This document shows positions 17,337-27,454 of a stretch of 64,000 bases of DNA, piece by piece. The notes under the pieces are model-generated. The model was given only the letters and a program-made list of their open reading frames with translations. It ran no database searches and was not told the DNA's origin. Within the stretch, counting starts at the first letter, position 1, and the number at the start of each line of letters is the position of its first letter. The translations under genes were made by a program, and so were the position numbers. The DNA lies in NCBI RefSeq assembly GCF_964026575.1, contig NZ_OZ032161.1, forward strand, positions 1,302,001 to 1,366,000. Direction: 5' to 3'. This DNA comes from Candidatus Tisiphia endosymbiont of Melanophora roralis (lineage in GTDB: Bacteria; Pseudomonadota; Alphaproteobacteria; Rickettsiales; Rickettsiaceae).

Positions 17337-17924
17337 ATGACTAGCGATAATAAAAAAAAATTGCTTGTGGCAATCTCTGGAGCTTCTGGAGCAATATATG
17401 GTATAAGGTTACTTGAGATTCTGAGGCAGATAAATATTGAGAGTCATCTAATTATTTCAAAATCTGCTCATCTTACCATATTACATGAGACGAATTATTC
17501 CATAGAACAAGTAAAAGATTTAGCAGATTACTGTTACAATCTTTCTGATATTGGTGCTAGGGTTGCTTGCGGTGCTTTTAGGACATTTGGCATGATAATA
17601 GCCCCATGTAGCATGAGAACTCTTGCATCAATTGCTGGCAGTATTGAGAATAATTTAATCAGTAGAGCAGCAGGGGTTACACTAAAAGAACGAAGAAAAC
17701 TGGTGTTGATGATAAGAGAGACTCCTTTACATCTAGGTCATTTAGAAAATATGTTAAAAGTAACGAATTATGGTGGGATAATTGCACCTCCAGTACCTGC
17801 TTTTTATAGTTTACCTAAAACCTTGGATGACATGATAAATTATTCAATTTCGCGGGTTCTTGATATTTTTGATATTAATACTGATTTAATAAAACGTTGG
17901 GATGGTATGCCTACAAAAATTTAA
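17337..17924 (+). CDS. ubiX: Flavin prenyltransferase UbiX
   Basis: 195 aa from ATG 17337, chosen over an upstream TTG at 17316 because GAAAGGA sits at RBS distance. UbiX prenylates FMN to make the cofactor of UbiD decarboxylase in ubiquinone synthesis. [15 protein letters not shown] near residue 13, [14 protein letters not shown] near 93 and the Arg-rich stretch [24 protein letters not shown] near 122 are the expected FMN and prenyl-phosphate motifs. Confidence 0.95.
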   Translation: MTSDNKKKLLVAISGASGAIYGIRLLEILRQINIESHLIISKSAHLTILHETNYSIEQVKDLADYCYNLSDIGARVACGAFRTFGMIIAPCSMRTLASIAGSIENNLISRAAGVTLKERRKLVLMIRETPLHLGHLENMLKVTNYGGIIAPPVPAFYSLPKTLDDMINYSISRVLDIFDINTDLIKRWDGMPTKI

Positions 17925-17983
17925 AATCTATTAGTGCTTGAAAAATATCTGCTATAATTGCAGTGACGTCTTGAGGGTCATAT

Positions 17984-18589
17984 ATGCAACAAAGTTTTGA
18001 AAAAATACTAAAAGGCTATCAGCTATTTAGAAAAAAATATGCTTATGGTAATAAATCTATTATGCAGAGTCTATCCCGGGATGGTCAACAACCAAAGATT
18101 ATGGTGGTTGCTTGTTGTGATGCACGAGTAGATCCGGCATTAATACTACAATGTGATCCAGGGGATTTATTTGTTGTACGTAATGTAGCAAATATTGTTC
18201 CTCCTTACGAAAAAGATGGATCTCATCATGGCACAAGTGCTGCCTTAGAGTTTGGAATATGCTTTTTGAAAGTTGAACACTTAATTATATTAGGACATAG
18301 CCAATGTGGAGGAATTCAAGAATTATTAAATAGTGACGATAGAGTGCAAAATGATTTTATAACCAACTGGGTTTCTCTGATAAAAACACCTAATTTTAGA
18401 CATCATAATGCTGATGATTATACAAAATTAGCACTTAAACAATCACATCAAAATTGTATGACGTTTCCATGGATTAATGAACTAGTGACCAAGAAAGAGC
18501 TAATTATTCATTTATGGTTTTTTGATATAAAAACTGGGCAAATTTTTACTTATTCTGATAAGCAACAAACATATCTACCCCTTGCTTAG
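17984..18589 (+). CDS. Beta-class carbonic anhydrase
   Basis: 201-aa zinc enzyme interconverting CO2 and bicarbonate. The Cys-Asp-Arg triad VACCDARVDPALIL lies near residue 42, and the HxxC metal ligands are in LIILGHSQCGGIQEL near 100. HHGTSAALEFGICFL lies between them. Length is standard. It follows ubiX on the same strand after 59 bp. Likely provides bicarbonate for carboxylation reactions. Confidence 0.95.
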   Translation: MQQSFEKILKGYQLFRKKYAYGNKSIMQSLSRDGQQPKIMVVACCDARVDPALILQCDPGDLFVVRNVANIVPPYEKDGSHHGTSAALEFGICFLKVEHLIILGHSQCGGIQELLNSDDRVQNDFITNWVSLIKTPNFRHHNADDYTKLALKQSHQNCMTFPWINELVTKKELIIHLWFFDIKTGQIFTYSDKQQTYLPLA

Positions 18590-19006
18590 GTTCTTGAGCA
18601 TACTCAGGTATACTCGGTGAACTTCAAGAATTGGCGTTCCCGCGACCAAAGATCTCCGCTGCTCACGTACTAATGTACGCTCCGCTGCTCGACTTTGACA
18701 CTCCTAGCTCTTCTTGAAGTTGACCTTCGTCTACCCAACTTTTGAAATCATAGCAGTATAAAAAGATTCCCGCGACCAAAGATCAAATACAGTCATGTAT
18801 CCGGCTTATAGCAAAGTAAATTTTATTAATAGATATCTTTGGCAAACTCGCTTATTAGAAATCTAAAATTAAAAAATTAGACTAAAAAGCAGGATTATTA
18901 GAATTAGTATTTATCTAGTATTTATTAAATTGACCATTTTTATAATTTTAGTTACTATGTATATAGTTGTATCTTTATATTAATCTTAACATTATCGGTA
19001 TATATT
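18590..19006. other. Gap with partial palindromic repeats
   Basis: CTTCAAGAATTGGCGTTCCC and GCGACCAAAGATC recur at 12034-12070 in reverse orientation, and CTCACGTACTAATGTACG is an inner palindrome. GATTCCCGCGACCAAAGATC repeats again at 18768. From about 18830 on it is AT-rich leader for the toxin-antitoxin pair. No gene seen. Confidence 0.6.
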
Positions 19007-19249
19007 ATGACAGCATTAAAAAGTTATATAGATAGTAATGGGAGACTTGCTATCCCCGCTAAAATTAGAAAAAAACTGCATCTTAAAGCTGGTGATGAAG
19101 TGTCCATTAAATATAAAGATTCTGAATTAATAGTTTCGACTTATCATGCTAATATAGAAAAAGCTAGAAATATTTTAAGTAAATACAAGAATATTGATTT
19201 ACAAAAAGAGCTAAAACTGATGAGGAACGAAGATGCAAACAAGTTCTAA
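19007..19249 (+). CDS. AbrB/SpoVT-type antitoxin (VapB-like)
   Basis: 80 aa. YIDSNGRLAIPAKIRKKLHL followed by KAGDEVSIKYKDSELIV is the swapped-hairpin AbrB DNA-binding fold at the N-terminus. The C-terminal tail would wrap the toxin. The stop overlaps the start of the PIN-domain gene by 17 bp, the usual antitoxin-first arrangement. Likely represses its own promoter. Confidence 0.85.
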   Translation: MTALKSYIDSNGRLAIPAKIRKKLHLKAGDEVSIKYKDSELIVSTYHANIEKARNILSKYKNIDLQKELKLMRNEDANKF

Positions 19250-19652
19250 ATCTCTAATCAAGACTAAGAAATTTTTATTAGATACATCTGCAATCATTGC
19301 CTTATTAAAACAAGAATCAGGTTATAAAATATTAGAGGATGTTATTGCAAGTAGTGCCTTATCATCAGTTAATTTAAGTGAATTAGTTTCTGTCTTAACT
19401 AGATCTAATATAAAAGAAAATGAAATTGATACAATCATAACAGATATAGTTCCAGACATCATACCATTTTCTGAAAGTATAAGTATCAAAGCAGGTAAGT
19501 TAATAAGTTTAACAAAAGATTATGGTTTATCTTTAGGTGACAGAGCATGCATAGCAACTGGTGGTTATTATAATATGGAAATTTATACTACTGATAGAAT
19601 TTGGTTAAAATTATCTGATAAGCTTCCGGTAAAAATTACTTTAGTACGTTAA
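19233..19652 (+). CDS. VapC-like PIN-domain ribonuclease toxin
   Basis: 139 aa. The PIN metal-binding acids are visible: LLDTSAIIALL near residue 16, NLSELVSVL near 47, LSLGDRACIAT near 99 and TTDRIWLKL near 119. VapC toxins cleave specific RNAs such as initiator tRNA or rRNA; the target here is unknown. No key residue is lost, so the pair may be active. A solo hairpin follows 48 bp later. Confidence 0.87.
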   Translation: MQTSSKSLIKTKKFLLDTSAIIALLKQESGYKILEDVIASSALSSVNLSELVSVLTRSNIKENEIDTIITDIVPDIIPFSESISIKAGKLISLTKDYGLSLGDRACIATGGYYNMEIYTTDRIWLKLSDKLPVKITLVR

Positions 19653-19699
19653 TAAAAAGATGTCATCCCTACAAAAAAGCAGAGGGATGACATCAAAGT

Positions 19700-19747
19700 A
19701 CGCGAATTCAGGATAAGAATTAACTAATTCTTATCCCGAATTGGGGT
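19700..19747. repeat. Solo hairpin repeat between vapC and groEL
   Basis: ACGCGAATTCAGGATAAG pairs with its complement and ends AATTGGGGTT. It has the left edge of H1 and the right edge of H5 of the composite element, with nothing between. It lies between two convergent genes and could act as a shared terminator. Confidence 0.85.
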
Positions 19748-19770
19748 TTATTCGTATGAAGAAATGAGCG

Positions 19771-21453
<1,683 letters not shown>

Positions 21454-21456
21454 TTA

Positions 21457-21744
21457 TTAACCAATTATGCCCATGACATCACTTTCTTTCATAATGACCA
21501 AATCTAAACCATCAACTTTTACTTCAGTGCCAGCCCATTTGCCATAAAGTACTTTATCTCCTACTTTTATTTCTAATGGATGGACAGTACCATTCTCACT
21601 TTTTGTTCCCTTACCTACAGCTACTACTTCACCTTGTATTGGTTTTTCCTTTGCTGTATCAGGAATAATAATTCCTCCACTTGTTTTTTCTTCTTGTTGA
21701 ATTGGTTTTACCGCAATTCTATCGTGCAATGGTCTAAAAGACAT
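21457..21744 (-). CDS. groES: Co-chaperonin GroES
   Basis: 95 aa from ATG 21744. An upstream in-frame ATG at 21756 is rejected because it contains the Shine-Dalgarno GGAGGT of the real start. [13 protein letters not shown] at the N-terminus, the mobile loop [18 protein letters not shown] near 18 and the C-terminal [14 protein letters not shown] are typical. First gene of groESL. Confidence 0.97.
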   Translation of the reverse strand: MSFRPLHDRIAVKPIQQEEKTSGGIIIPDTAKEKPIQGEVVAVGKGTKSENGTVHPLEIKVGDKVLYGKWAGTEVKVDGLDLVIMKESDVMGIIG

Positions 21745-21782
21745 TCTTACCTCCATAGATTTAATACTTAATAATGTGTATT

Positions 21783-21819
21783 CTATATATGCTTGATTTT
21801 ATAACAGTTCAAGGGGTAA
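21783..21819 (-). promoter_or_regulatory. Candidate heat-shock (RpoH-type) promoter of groESL
   Basis: On the minus strand, TTACCCCTTGAACTG is followed after about 16 bp by GCATATATAG, about 40 bp before the groES start. CCCTTGAA is the expected RpoH -35; the -10 is only partly conserved. Confidence 0.5.
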
Positions 21820-21863
21820 AAAGAAAAATTTTTAAGAATAATTGCTGTGAGCAAATTGTGTGT

Positions 21864-22062
21864 AATACTCGATAATCAAGTTTTTCCTTAACCGTTATCG
21901 CGGGGCATCTTTAGATGCCGTGGCGATCTAGGTAAACAGCGAAGCTGTTTTTTTAGAGTAACGCTTCACGTATACTGGATTGCCGCGTCGCCGCTTTTTC
22001 GCGGCTTCTCGCTAATAGACGTATTTTTTAATAATTCTAAAAAACTTGATTATCGAGTAATA
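21864..22062. repeat. Nested palindromic repeat with TACTCGATAATCAAG ends
   Basis: Ends TACTCGATAATCAAGTTTTT and AAAAACTTGATTATCGAGTA enclose a second palindrome: GATGCCGTGGCGATCTAGG, AACAGCGAAGCTGTTTTTTT and CGCGTCGCCGCTTTTTCGC. The same inner unit is at 28497, 43083 and 49868; the same outer ends are at 42890-43401. Confidence 0.8.
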
Positions 22063-22142
22063 CCTTTTTTATCCTCGCATAAGTTTTTCTATTATTGACT
22101 TTATAGGAGTATAGTTTAAAATTAAAAATGAAGTAACTGCAA

Positions 22143-22332
22143 AGTTACTTTGGGGTGTAGTAACCTCTTATAGCATCGGAACACATCTGCCGAATAAAGG
22201 TGTAATCCTCGATTGTTATGGTCGGGGAGATGTTAGCTATGTTCAGGGTTTAAGGTGTAAACCTTAAACCTAAAGGCTAGCGTAGCTGTTATGCTATACA
22301 GTTTACTAACTCCCCGATCGCCAAAGTAATCT
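22143..22332 (+). ncRNA. Structured RNA / leader upstream of an orphan gene
   Basis: Outer stem TTACTTTGG pairs with CCAAAGTAAT. Inside, TCGGGGAG (22222-22229) pairs with CTCCCCGA (22310-22317), extended by GTTAG/CTAAC. The enclosed junction carries a perfect 10-bp hairpin GGTTTAAGGT-GTAA-ACCTTAAACC (22247-22270) with a GNRA-type loop and a smaller hairpin AGCGTA/TATGCT. It ends 64 bp before the start codon of the next gene. It matches no RNA family I can name; either a cis-regulatory leader or an independent small RNA. Confidence 0.55.
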
Positions 22333-22395
22333 CTCAAGGTTCTTTGGTGGTTAAAACTTGATAACTTTAAGTTTAATCATAAAGGGGATACTGCT

Positions 22396-22851
22396 ATGAC
22401 ATATGCAACAACTTTACCTTCTGAAGCAATCATCTTTCTTGATCCAGCTTATGACCATCCTAAGGATCTAAAACTTAGAGATGATGTTAGTGCTACTAGT
22501 GAACAAGATGGATTAACAATAGTTGAAATTATCGAATCTAAAGGACCTTATGACCACAGTACTTTTGGCAAGTTAATCCGCCGAGTAATGAGCTGCAATA
22601 ATAAGCCTGTCACCATCCTAATTAACGAAGATATACGGCATACAACAATTAACACTCTACTTTGGTCTGTACTTGGTACTTTGTCATCTGCCGGTCTAAT
22701 TACCGTTACTACTTACGAAAGATCCTATAAAAAAGTACTCTTGAAAAAAGTAAATATAGAGGATGATTATTTTTTATACGTGGCTGCTACTTATTGTAAA
22801 AACCATTATAAATTTGCTAATGAACTATTAAATTTCAATACAGATGAATAA
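22396..22851 (+). CDS. Unrecognised 151-aa protein behind a structured leader
   Basis: No family recognised. The protein is soluble-looking and of mixed alpha/beta character, with no signal peptide or membrane segment. Features: an acidic N-terminal third (FLDPAYDHPKDLKLRDDV), a central basic/hydrophobic stretch FGKLIRRVMSCNNKPVTILINEDI, and a C-terminal YVAATYCKNHYKFANELLNF. RBS-like AAGGGG lies about 12 bp upstream. Codon use is like its neighbours, so it looks like a genuine gene. The long structured leader suggests post-transcriptional control. Confidence 0.65.
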   Translation: MTYATTLPSEAIIFLDPAYDHPKDLKLRDDVSATSEQDGLTIVEIIESKGPYDHSTFGKLIRRVMSCNNKPVTILINEDIRHTTINTLLWSVLGTLSSAGLITVTTYERSYKKVLLKKVNIEDDYFLYVAATYCKNHYKFANELLNFNTDE

Positions 22852-23011
22852 TATACTACTCGTAAATGAAGAGTTGATATACGATAGAATCAAAATCCTG
22901 ATAGTAGCAAGAGTCAAAGGGTCTAGGTGCTAGGCGTACATATAGTACGTGGCTACCTACGAATACGTCTATAAAAGGCGTCTATAAAACGTCATTGCGA
23001 GGAGACCATAG
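22852..23011. repeat. Repeat fragments
   Basis: CTCGTAAATGAAGAGTTGAT with GATAGTAGCA is shared with 6431-6500, followed by GCGTACATATAGTACGTGGC and a fragment of the GTCATTGCGAGGAGACC palindrome. No gene seen. Confidence 0.6.
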
Positions 23012-23306
23012 CACAACTGTTGAAAGTTCAACAAACGTCATTGCGAGGAGCGTTGTTAGCCCTAAACCGTCATTGCGAGGAGGCATGAGCCGACGAGGCA
23101 AATGCTAAGTTACGTGATTTAACTAGCTCTGCAGAAGCAATAAAAATTTAAACCAAATTTATTTAAATTTTTATTGCGAACATAGTTGATCCATATGACA
23201 AACTTCATGGATTGCCACGCTCACGTACGTTCGCTCGCTAATAGACGGTTTAAACCTTACAACAATGCTTCGCTAATAGACGGTTTTTTAACTTTCAATA
23301 ATTGTG
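23012..23306. repeat. MITE-like element (copy 3, enlarged)
   Basis: Ends CACAACTGTTGAAAGTTCAA and TTAACTTTCAATAATTGTG. It is longer than the other copies because of an internal AT-rich insertion (about 23110-23175). It contains both the CATTGCGAGG and GCTAATAGACG variants. No clear flanking duplication. Confidence 0.75.
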
Positions 23307-23326
23307 GTATAACCACAAAGCTGAAC

Positions 23327-24208
23327 TTAATGATGATGATATACAACACCTAAAAGGTCTTGGTTATTCTCATCAGATTCTGCTGATCTTGAAACATCAG
23401 GCACTACTGCAGCATATGGAGGAGGTGCTGAAAGTAGTAGTGAAGGTGGTATTGGAGGGGGTGGGGCAGCAGGTTTACGAATTTTCGGAGGATAGTTCAT
23501 TGTATTGGATGTAGTTGTAATATTATTTTGAGGTAGTTGCAGGTATGAATGTTGATCAAGTGGTAGTATACTAGGTTGTGTAGAATCTGCTGCTGGATGG
23601 TTGTTATTAGTAACATACATATTATTATAGTTACTTGATCCTTCAAGAACAGTTGATAGGGGTAGTGCTGGAGCACTCGGTTCACGCTCACATTCAGCTT
23701 GATGTGCATCTAGTATTACTTTATATTCTTCCCGTTTAACTTCTAAATATTTATCCAAATTTTCAAAAAAAGTATTTTCTGTTATCCATATTCTACTTAT
23801 CCATGGTGCCCCCTTCTTAATTATATAGCTCAACCCAGCAATCTTCAGTGCTTCCTTAAAATCATGTTGGTCAATACATTTAAGTAACTTTCTAGCTTGA
23901 ATTATTTCGTATATTTGGTCACTGCGTTCTTTAAACTTTTTACAATCAACTGTATTATACTTTGATAAGACAGATTGTTGACTATGCAGACCTTTTAAAC
24001 TAGTTTTTAATCCCTGACTAGCTACTGATCTATCTTCCGTATTTTCTACAAAATTACAACATTCCTCCAAATTAGCAGCCTGCAATATCTCATGAACAGT
24101 ACTATCAGTAGCAAACAACTTTATAGCTCGTTCTGTCTTATCAATTTTATTCTCAAGTAATTGTTTTGCGGTAGAAAGCCTTGCTAATAGCGTACGATCT
24201 TTTGACAT
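23327..24208 (-). CDS. Proline-rich protein with PSAP and PPPY motifs, candidate host-directed protein
   Basis: 293 aa from ATG 24208 (296 from an upstream ATG at 24217; positions below use the longer form). No domain family recognised. Residues 1-170 are mostly helical and charged; 180-275 are disordered and Pro/Asn/Ser-rich. Short motifs: PSAP at 180-183, PPPPIPP at 252-258 and PPPY at 265-268. PSAP and PPxY are the late-domain motifs that recruit Tsg101 and Nedd4-type WW ligases in eukaryotes, and polyproline binds EVH1, SH3 or profilin. No Sec signal peptide, so secretion would need another route. Host role is inference. Confidence 0.6.
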   Translation of the reverse strand: MSKDRTLLARLSTAKQLLENKIDKTERAIKLFATDSTVHEILQAANLEECCNFVENTEDRSVASQGLKTSLKGLHSQQSVLSKYNTVDCKKFKERSDQIYEIIQARKLLKCIDQHDFKEALKIAGLSYIIKKGAPWISRIWITENTFFENLDKYLEVKREEYKVILDAHQAECEREPSAPALPLSTVLEGSSNYNNMYVTNNNHPAADSTQPSILPLDQHSYLQLPQNNITTTSNTMNYPPKIRKPAAPPPPIPPSLLLSAPPPYAAVVPDVSRSAESDENNQDLLGVVYHHH

Positions 24209-24215
24209 AATAAAC

Positions 24216-24270
24216 ACATATTAAGATTATATTAATATGACATAATATAATCTTAATATATATTAATATG
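24216..24270. repeat. AT-rich palindrome upstream of the proline-rich gene
   Basis: ATATTAAGATTATATTAATA and its complement around GACAT form a ~20-bp-armed inverted repeat in the promoter region of the minus-strand gene. It could be an operator or a cruciform; nothing more is visible. Confidence 0.5.
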
Positions 24271-24332
24271 CAAGATTTAGTAACAATATAGTTAAAATTA
24301 GTTATATAAATTGTCATATTTATATCATGATA

Positions 24333-24622
24333 ACTCACCTTACGCGTAACCCCCATGGCAATTTAAAAGTCATAGAAAGAACAGCCTAGCGCTATTAGCG
24401 AGAAGCCACTTTGTGGCGACGAAGCAATCCACAAAAAATATAATAAGTAATTTGGATTGCCGCGTCGCCACAAAGTGGCTCCTCGCAATGACGTTTAACT
24501 AAAAGCTGTATACAGCTTACTAATTTTGTGTGCATCACCTAGCACTACGTAGTCTTGCTAATAGACTCTTGTACTTTTCTGCAATTTTTAAATGCTATAC
24601 GTAAGGTGAATGATAACATACA
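24333..24622. repeat. Nested palindromic repeat cluster
   Basis: ACTCACCTTACGCGTAACCC at the left and ATACGTAAGGTGAATG at the right are inverted ends. Between them AAGCCACTTTGTGGCGACGA pairs with GTCGCCACAAAGTGGCTCC. The piece CCTTACG(C/T)(G/A)TAACCCCC recurs at 50141 next to an IS6 remnant. Confidence 0.65.
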
Positions 24623-24629
24623 ATATAAA

Positions 24630-26318
24630 TCACATACTCTTTTGTTTCATTTTATTTTTCTTAATGGCATAGCTAATCAGCTCATCAATAACATTGTTTC
24701 TTATGGCTACTGCAATATCTACTTCATTTTTTTTCTGAATTTCTTGCCTTTTCGTCTTATCAATTCTTTTTGATTTTACATAAGCAAAATACGCCTTATC
24801 TTTTGACTGAAAAACTGGAGTATTGGAATCAATGTTAGCATTAAAAATTGCTGATAGTAATTCTGCTGGTAATTGCTGATTATTGTGAACTTCATACCTA
24901 GAAAAAGTTGCAGCTTGGTTGGTAGTAATGTCTAGAGGTTTTTTACTTTTACCAGGTTTATATTCTTTAGCAAGACTCTCTATGTTTCCTAAATTTATCT
25001 TTCTAATATATTGCTTATACCATAGTTCATATACTTGATCCTTGACTGCCGAGAATTCTTGTAGCTTACTTGGCTGAATAGATTTAATCTCAACCAATAT
25101 AAAAGCTCCTTGATCAGTTATCTCCATTGGATATGATAATTCTCCTTCTGCAAGATCAAAAATACTGTCAGCATTTTGACCAAGATCAACATACCATTCG
25201 CCTTTCAAATGTTGGCGTTGTGGCACGATGGTACTTCGCGTAGGAACAACGGTTTGACTACGCCCAGTCCGCTCACCACTCGCAGGCTTAGCCAAATCTT
25301 GAAATTCATCTTGTATATTATTAGTTAAATCCTTATAGCTTACAGAATCCAAATTTTGTATTGGTAATTCATATTTTCCAGCAATTTCTGTTAAACTTGA
25401 ACCAGCTGCTACATCATCCTCTAAATTTTTTGCTAACAGTAGCTTCAGCTCTTCTATTTTTTGTTGTTGCAATAATTCATTAACCTGTTTTCGTACCTCG
25501 CTAAATTTTTTATTAGCAAATTCTTCTTGGTTATCCTGATAAAACTTCAATAATTCTTCATCGCTATTATGAATTTGCTTACCTAACACTTCACTTGATA
25601 TTTTTACATAAGACAAGCTACGTTTTTCCGGTATTTCAAATAACTCTTGATTTTGCTTGTATAGTTCTTCTAACTCGACCGAAGTTGCATAAGTCATAAA
25701 CGCACCTTTAGGCTGAGCTTTTAGGTCAATTTGTACAAGGTCGACCTCTCTTGTTTCAGCCATATAGTCTACGATATTTTTGACCATTATTTTTGGTGTT
25801 TGAAATGATTCTATAAAAATACTAATTAGAGTATTCTTTAAGGTATGTTCTTTTACGTCAGATACATAGTCCTCCTCATTAATATAAGAATTTTTTAAAA
25901 AACCTTTAAAGAGTGCTATGTCAAATAGACCTTGCTCATTCTTAAAATTAGCAGATTCTTTAATAAACTGAATCACAGTATCATCAGTTATATCTAGATT
26001 ATAATAGTGTACTAAATAGTTCATAATGCGATTATTGATAAGTTTTTTAATAATAAAATTATCAATATTCAACTGCTTTATATCTTCTTCACTAAGATGT
26101 GTTCCAGTTTGTTTTTGAATAACACGAATTTGTTCGGCTTTTGCTTTTAGAAAATCTTCTTCGCTAATAGTTTTTGCATCAGAAAATGTAATCAAATCAA
26201 AATTATTGGTAGTCTGTAATACATCTTTAATTCCCCATCCAACAAATGCAAAGGCAATCATTCCAAGTAAAACACGCATTACAAAACTATCAGCAGCGTT
26301 TCTAATATTATTTAACAT
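24630..26318 (-). CDS. PpiD/SurA-like periplasmic folding factor (SurA_N family)
   Basis: 562-aa membrane-anchored protein. One N-terminal hydrophobic segment (about residues 14-29) is followed by a SurA_N-type helical domain with SEEDFLKAKAEQIRVIQKQTG, then a degenerate rotamase-like region and coiled C-terminal helices. It probably assists outer-membrane protein folding from the inner-membrane face. Around residues 350-385 a Pro/Arg/Thr-rich stretch (ERTGRSQTVVPTRSTIVPQ) of higher GC looks like an in-frame palindromic-element insertion. The catalytic status of the rotamase domain cannot be judged by eye. Confidence 0.8.
   Translation of the reverse strand: MLNNIRNAADSFVMRVLLGMIAFAFVGWGIKDVLQTTNNFDLITFSDAKTISEEDFLKAKAEQIRVIQKQTGTHLSEEDIKQLNIDNFIIKKLINNRIMNYLVHYYNLDITDDTVIQFIKESANFKNEQGLFDIALFKGFLKNSYINEEDYVSDVKEHTLKNTLISIFIESFQTPKIMVKNIVDYMAETREVDLVQIDLKAQPKGAFMTYATSVELEELYKQNQELFEIPEKRSLSYVKISSEVLGKQIHNSDEELLKFYQDNQEEFANKKFSEVRKQVNELLQQQKIEELKLLLAKNLEDDVAAGSSLTEIAGKYELPIQNLDSVSYKDLTNNIQDEFQDLAKPASGERTGRSQTVVPTRSTIVPQRQHLKGEWYVDLGQNADSIFDLAEGELSYPMEITDQGAFILVEIKSIQPSKLQEFSAVKDQVYELWYKQYIRKINLGNIESLAKEYKPGKSKKPLDITTNQAATFSRYEVHNNQQLPAELLSAIFNANIDSNTPVFQSKDKAYFAYVKSKRIDKTKRQEIQKKNEVDIAVAIRNNVIDELISYAIKKNKMKQKSM
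25215..25300. repeat. Putative palindromic element inserted in frame within the ppiD-like gene
   Basis: A GC-richer block in an AT-rich gene. GCGTTGT and ACAACGG arms lie around ATGGTACTTCGCG. It encodes a basic, disorder-like peptide that interrupts otherwise PpiD-like sequence. Rickettsia palindromic elements are known to sit in frame within genes; which RPE class this is I cannot say. Confidence 0.45.
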
Positions 26319-26394
26319 AAATATAAATTTTTCTCTTCAAGTTTTTGTAGTATACTAAAATAGTTCTGTACACTAATATCTGCAAGCGATTTTT

Positions 26395-27135
26395 ATGAAA
26401 AAACTTATTATTGCTAACTGGAAAATGCATATAAGTTTAGATGATGCATTTAAATTTTGTGCTAGGCTGACAGAGCAGCAACATAACAACAAATTTATTA
26501 TAGCTCCTCCTGCTCCCTATCTTGCTTATTTATCTGATAAATTCAAATCTATAGAGTTTTGTGGACAAAATGTCAGTCAATTTGAAGGACAAGGAAGTTA
26601 TACGGGAGAATATTCAAGCCTGCTACTGAAACTAAGTGGTATTAATTACGCTATTGTTGGTCATAGTGAACGTAGAAGTCTCTTTCAAGAATCCAATGAA
26701 TTAATCAGACAAAAAGCAGAGAATTGCTTAAACGCCAAGATTAGCCCTATTATTTGTATCGGAGAAGACCTAGCTACACGAAAAAATAATAATTATAAAA
26801 ATTTTTTATTAAAACAATTAGTGGAATCCCTGCCAAATGATACAATAGGGGAGGGGATAGATGTGATAATAGCGTATGAGCCGATTTGGACTATAGGAAC
26901 AGGCATTATTCCTAACCAAGAAGAATTAATAGAGATATTTGATGTCCTCAATTATTTTCTTCAGCAAAGCCAAGTTGCAAATAATGTTAGCTTAGTGTAT
27001 GGTGGATCTGTAAATTTAGGTAATATAGAAAAAATATTAAGTGTACAGAATATTGATGGGGTTATGATTGGCAAATCTTCACTTGATTATCAAATTTTAG
27101 TTCAAATATTAAATTATAGGTTTTTTAGAAAATGA
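26395..27135 (+). CDS. tpiA: Triosephosphate isomerase
   Basis: 246-aa TIM barrel interconverting DHAP and glyceraldehyde-3-phosphate. IIANWKMH with substrate-binding Asn/Lys lies at residues 4-11, catalytic His in AIVGHSERR near 88-96, catalytic Glu in [12 protein letters not shown] near 162 and phosphate loop YGGSV near 200. In glycolysis-poor rickettsiae it may route imported DHAP. It overlaps secG by a few bases. Confidence 0.96.
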   Translation: MKKLIIANWKMHISLDDAFKFCARLTEQQHNNKFIIAPPAPYLAYLSDKFKSIEFCGQNVSQFEGQGSYTGEYSSLLLKLSGINYAIVGHSERRSLFQESNELIRQKAENCLNAKISPIICIGEDLATRKNNNYKNFLLKQLVESLPNDTIGEGIDVIIAYEPIWTIGTGIIPNQEELIEIFDVLNYFLQQSQVANNVSLVYGGSVNLGNIEKILSVQNIDGVMIGKSSLDYQILVQILNYRFFRK

Positions 27136-27437
27136 TGAATATATTACTTTTTGTTCATATTGTAATAGCAATACTGCTAATTATCGTAATTCTGATGCAA
27201 AAGACTGGCAATGATGGGTTAAGTGGTATGAGCGGTGGTAGTGGTAATATGGGTGTTGTAACAGGCAGAACTGTAGCTAATTTCTTGACTAAAACCACGG
27301 TAGTGCTTGCCACCTTGTTTATAATTAATGCTATTATTCTTGCCAATCTGTCTTCTAAGAAAAACCTTGGGATAATTAAGAAAATTGAGCAAGTTTACGA
27401 TAAGCAAGAAGAATCTAGCTTGCCAATTGCCAAGTAA
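27132..27437 (+). CDS. secG: Preprotein translocase subunit SecG
   Basis: 101 aa (a second ATG at 27135 would remove one Met). Two membrane segments (about 5-22 and 55-75) flank the conserved [21 protein letters not shown] stretch. SecG assists SecYE-mediated export. The start overlaps the tpiA stop, and kdsA follows after 17 bp, suggesting a tpiA-secG-kdsA operon. Confidence 0.93.
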   Translation: MMNILLFVHIVIAILLIIVILMQKTGNDGLSGMSGGSGNMGVVTGRTVANFLTKTTVVLATLFIINAIILANLSSKKNLGIIKKIEQVYDKQEESSLPIAK

Positions 27438-27454
27438 AATTTAAGGGCTAAGTT

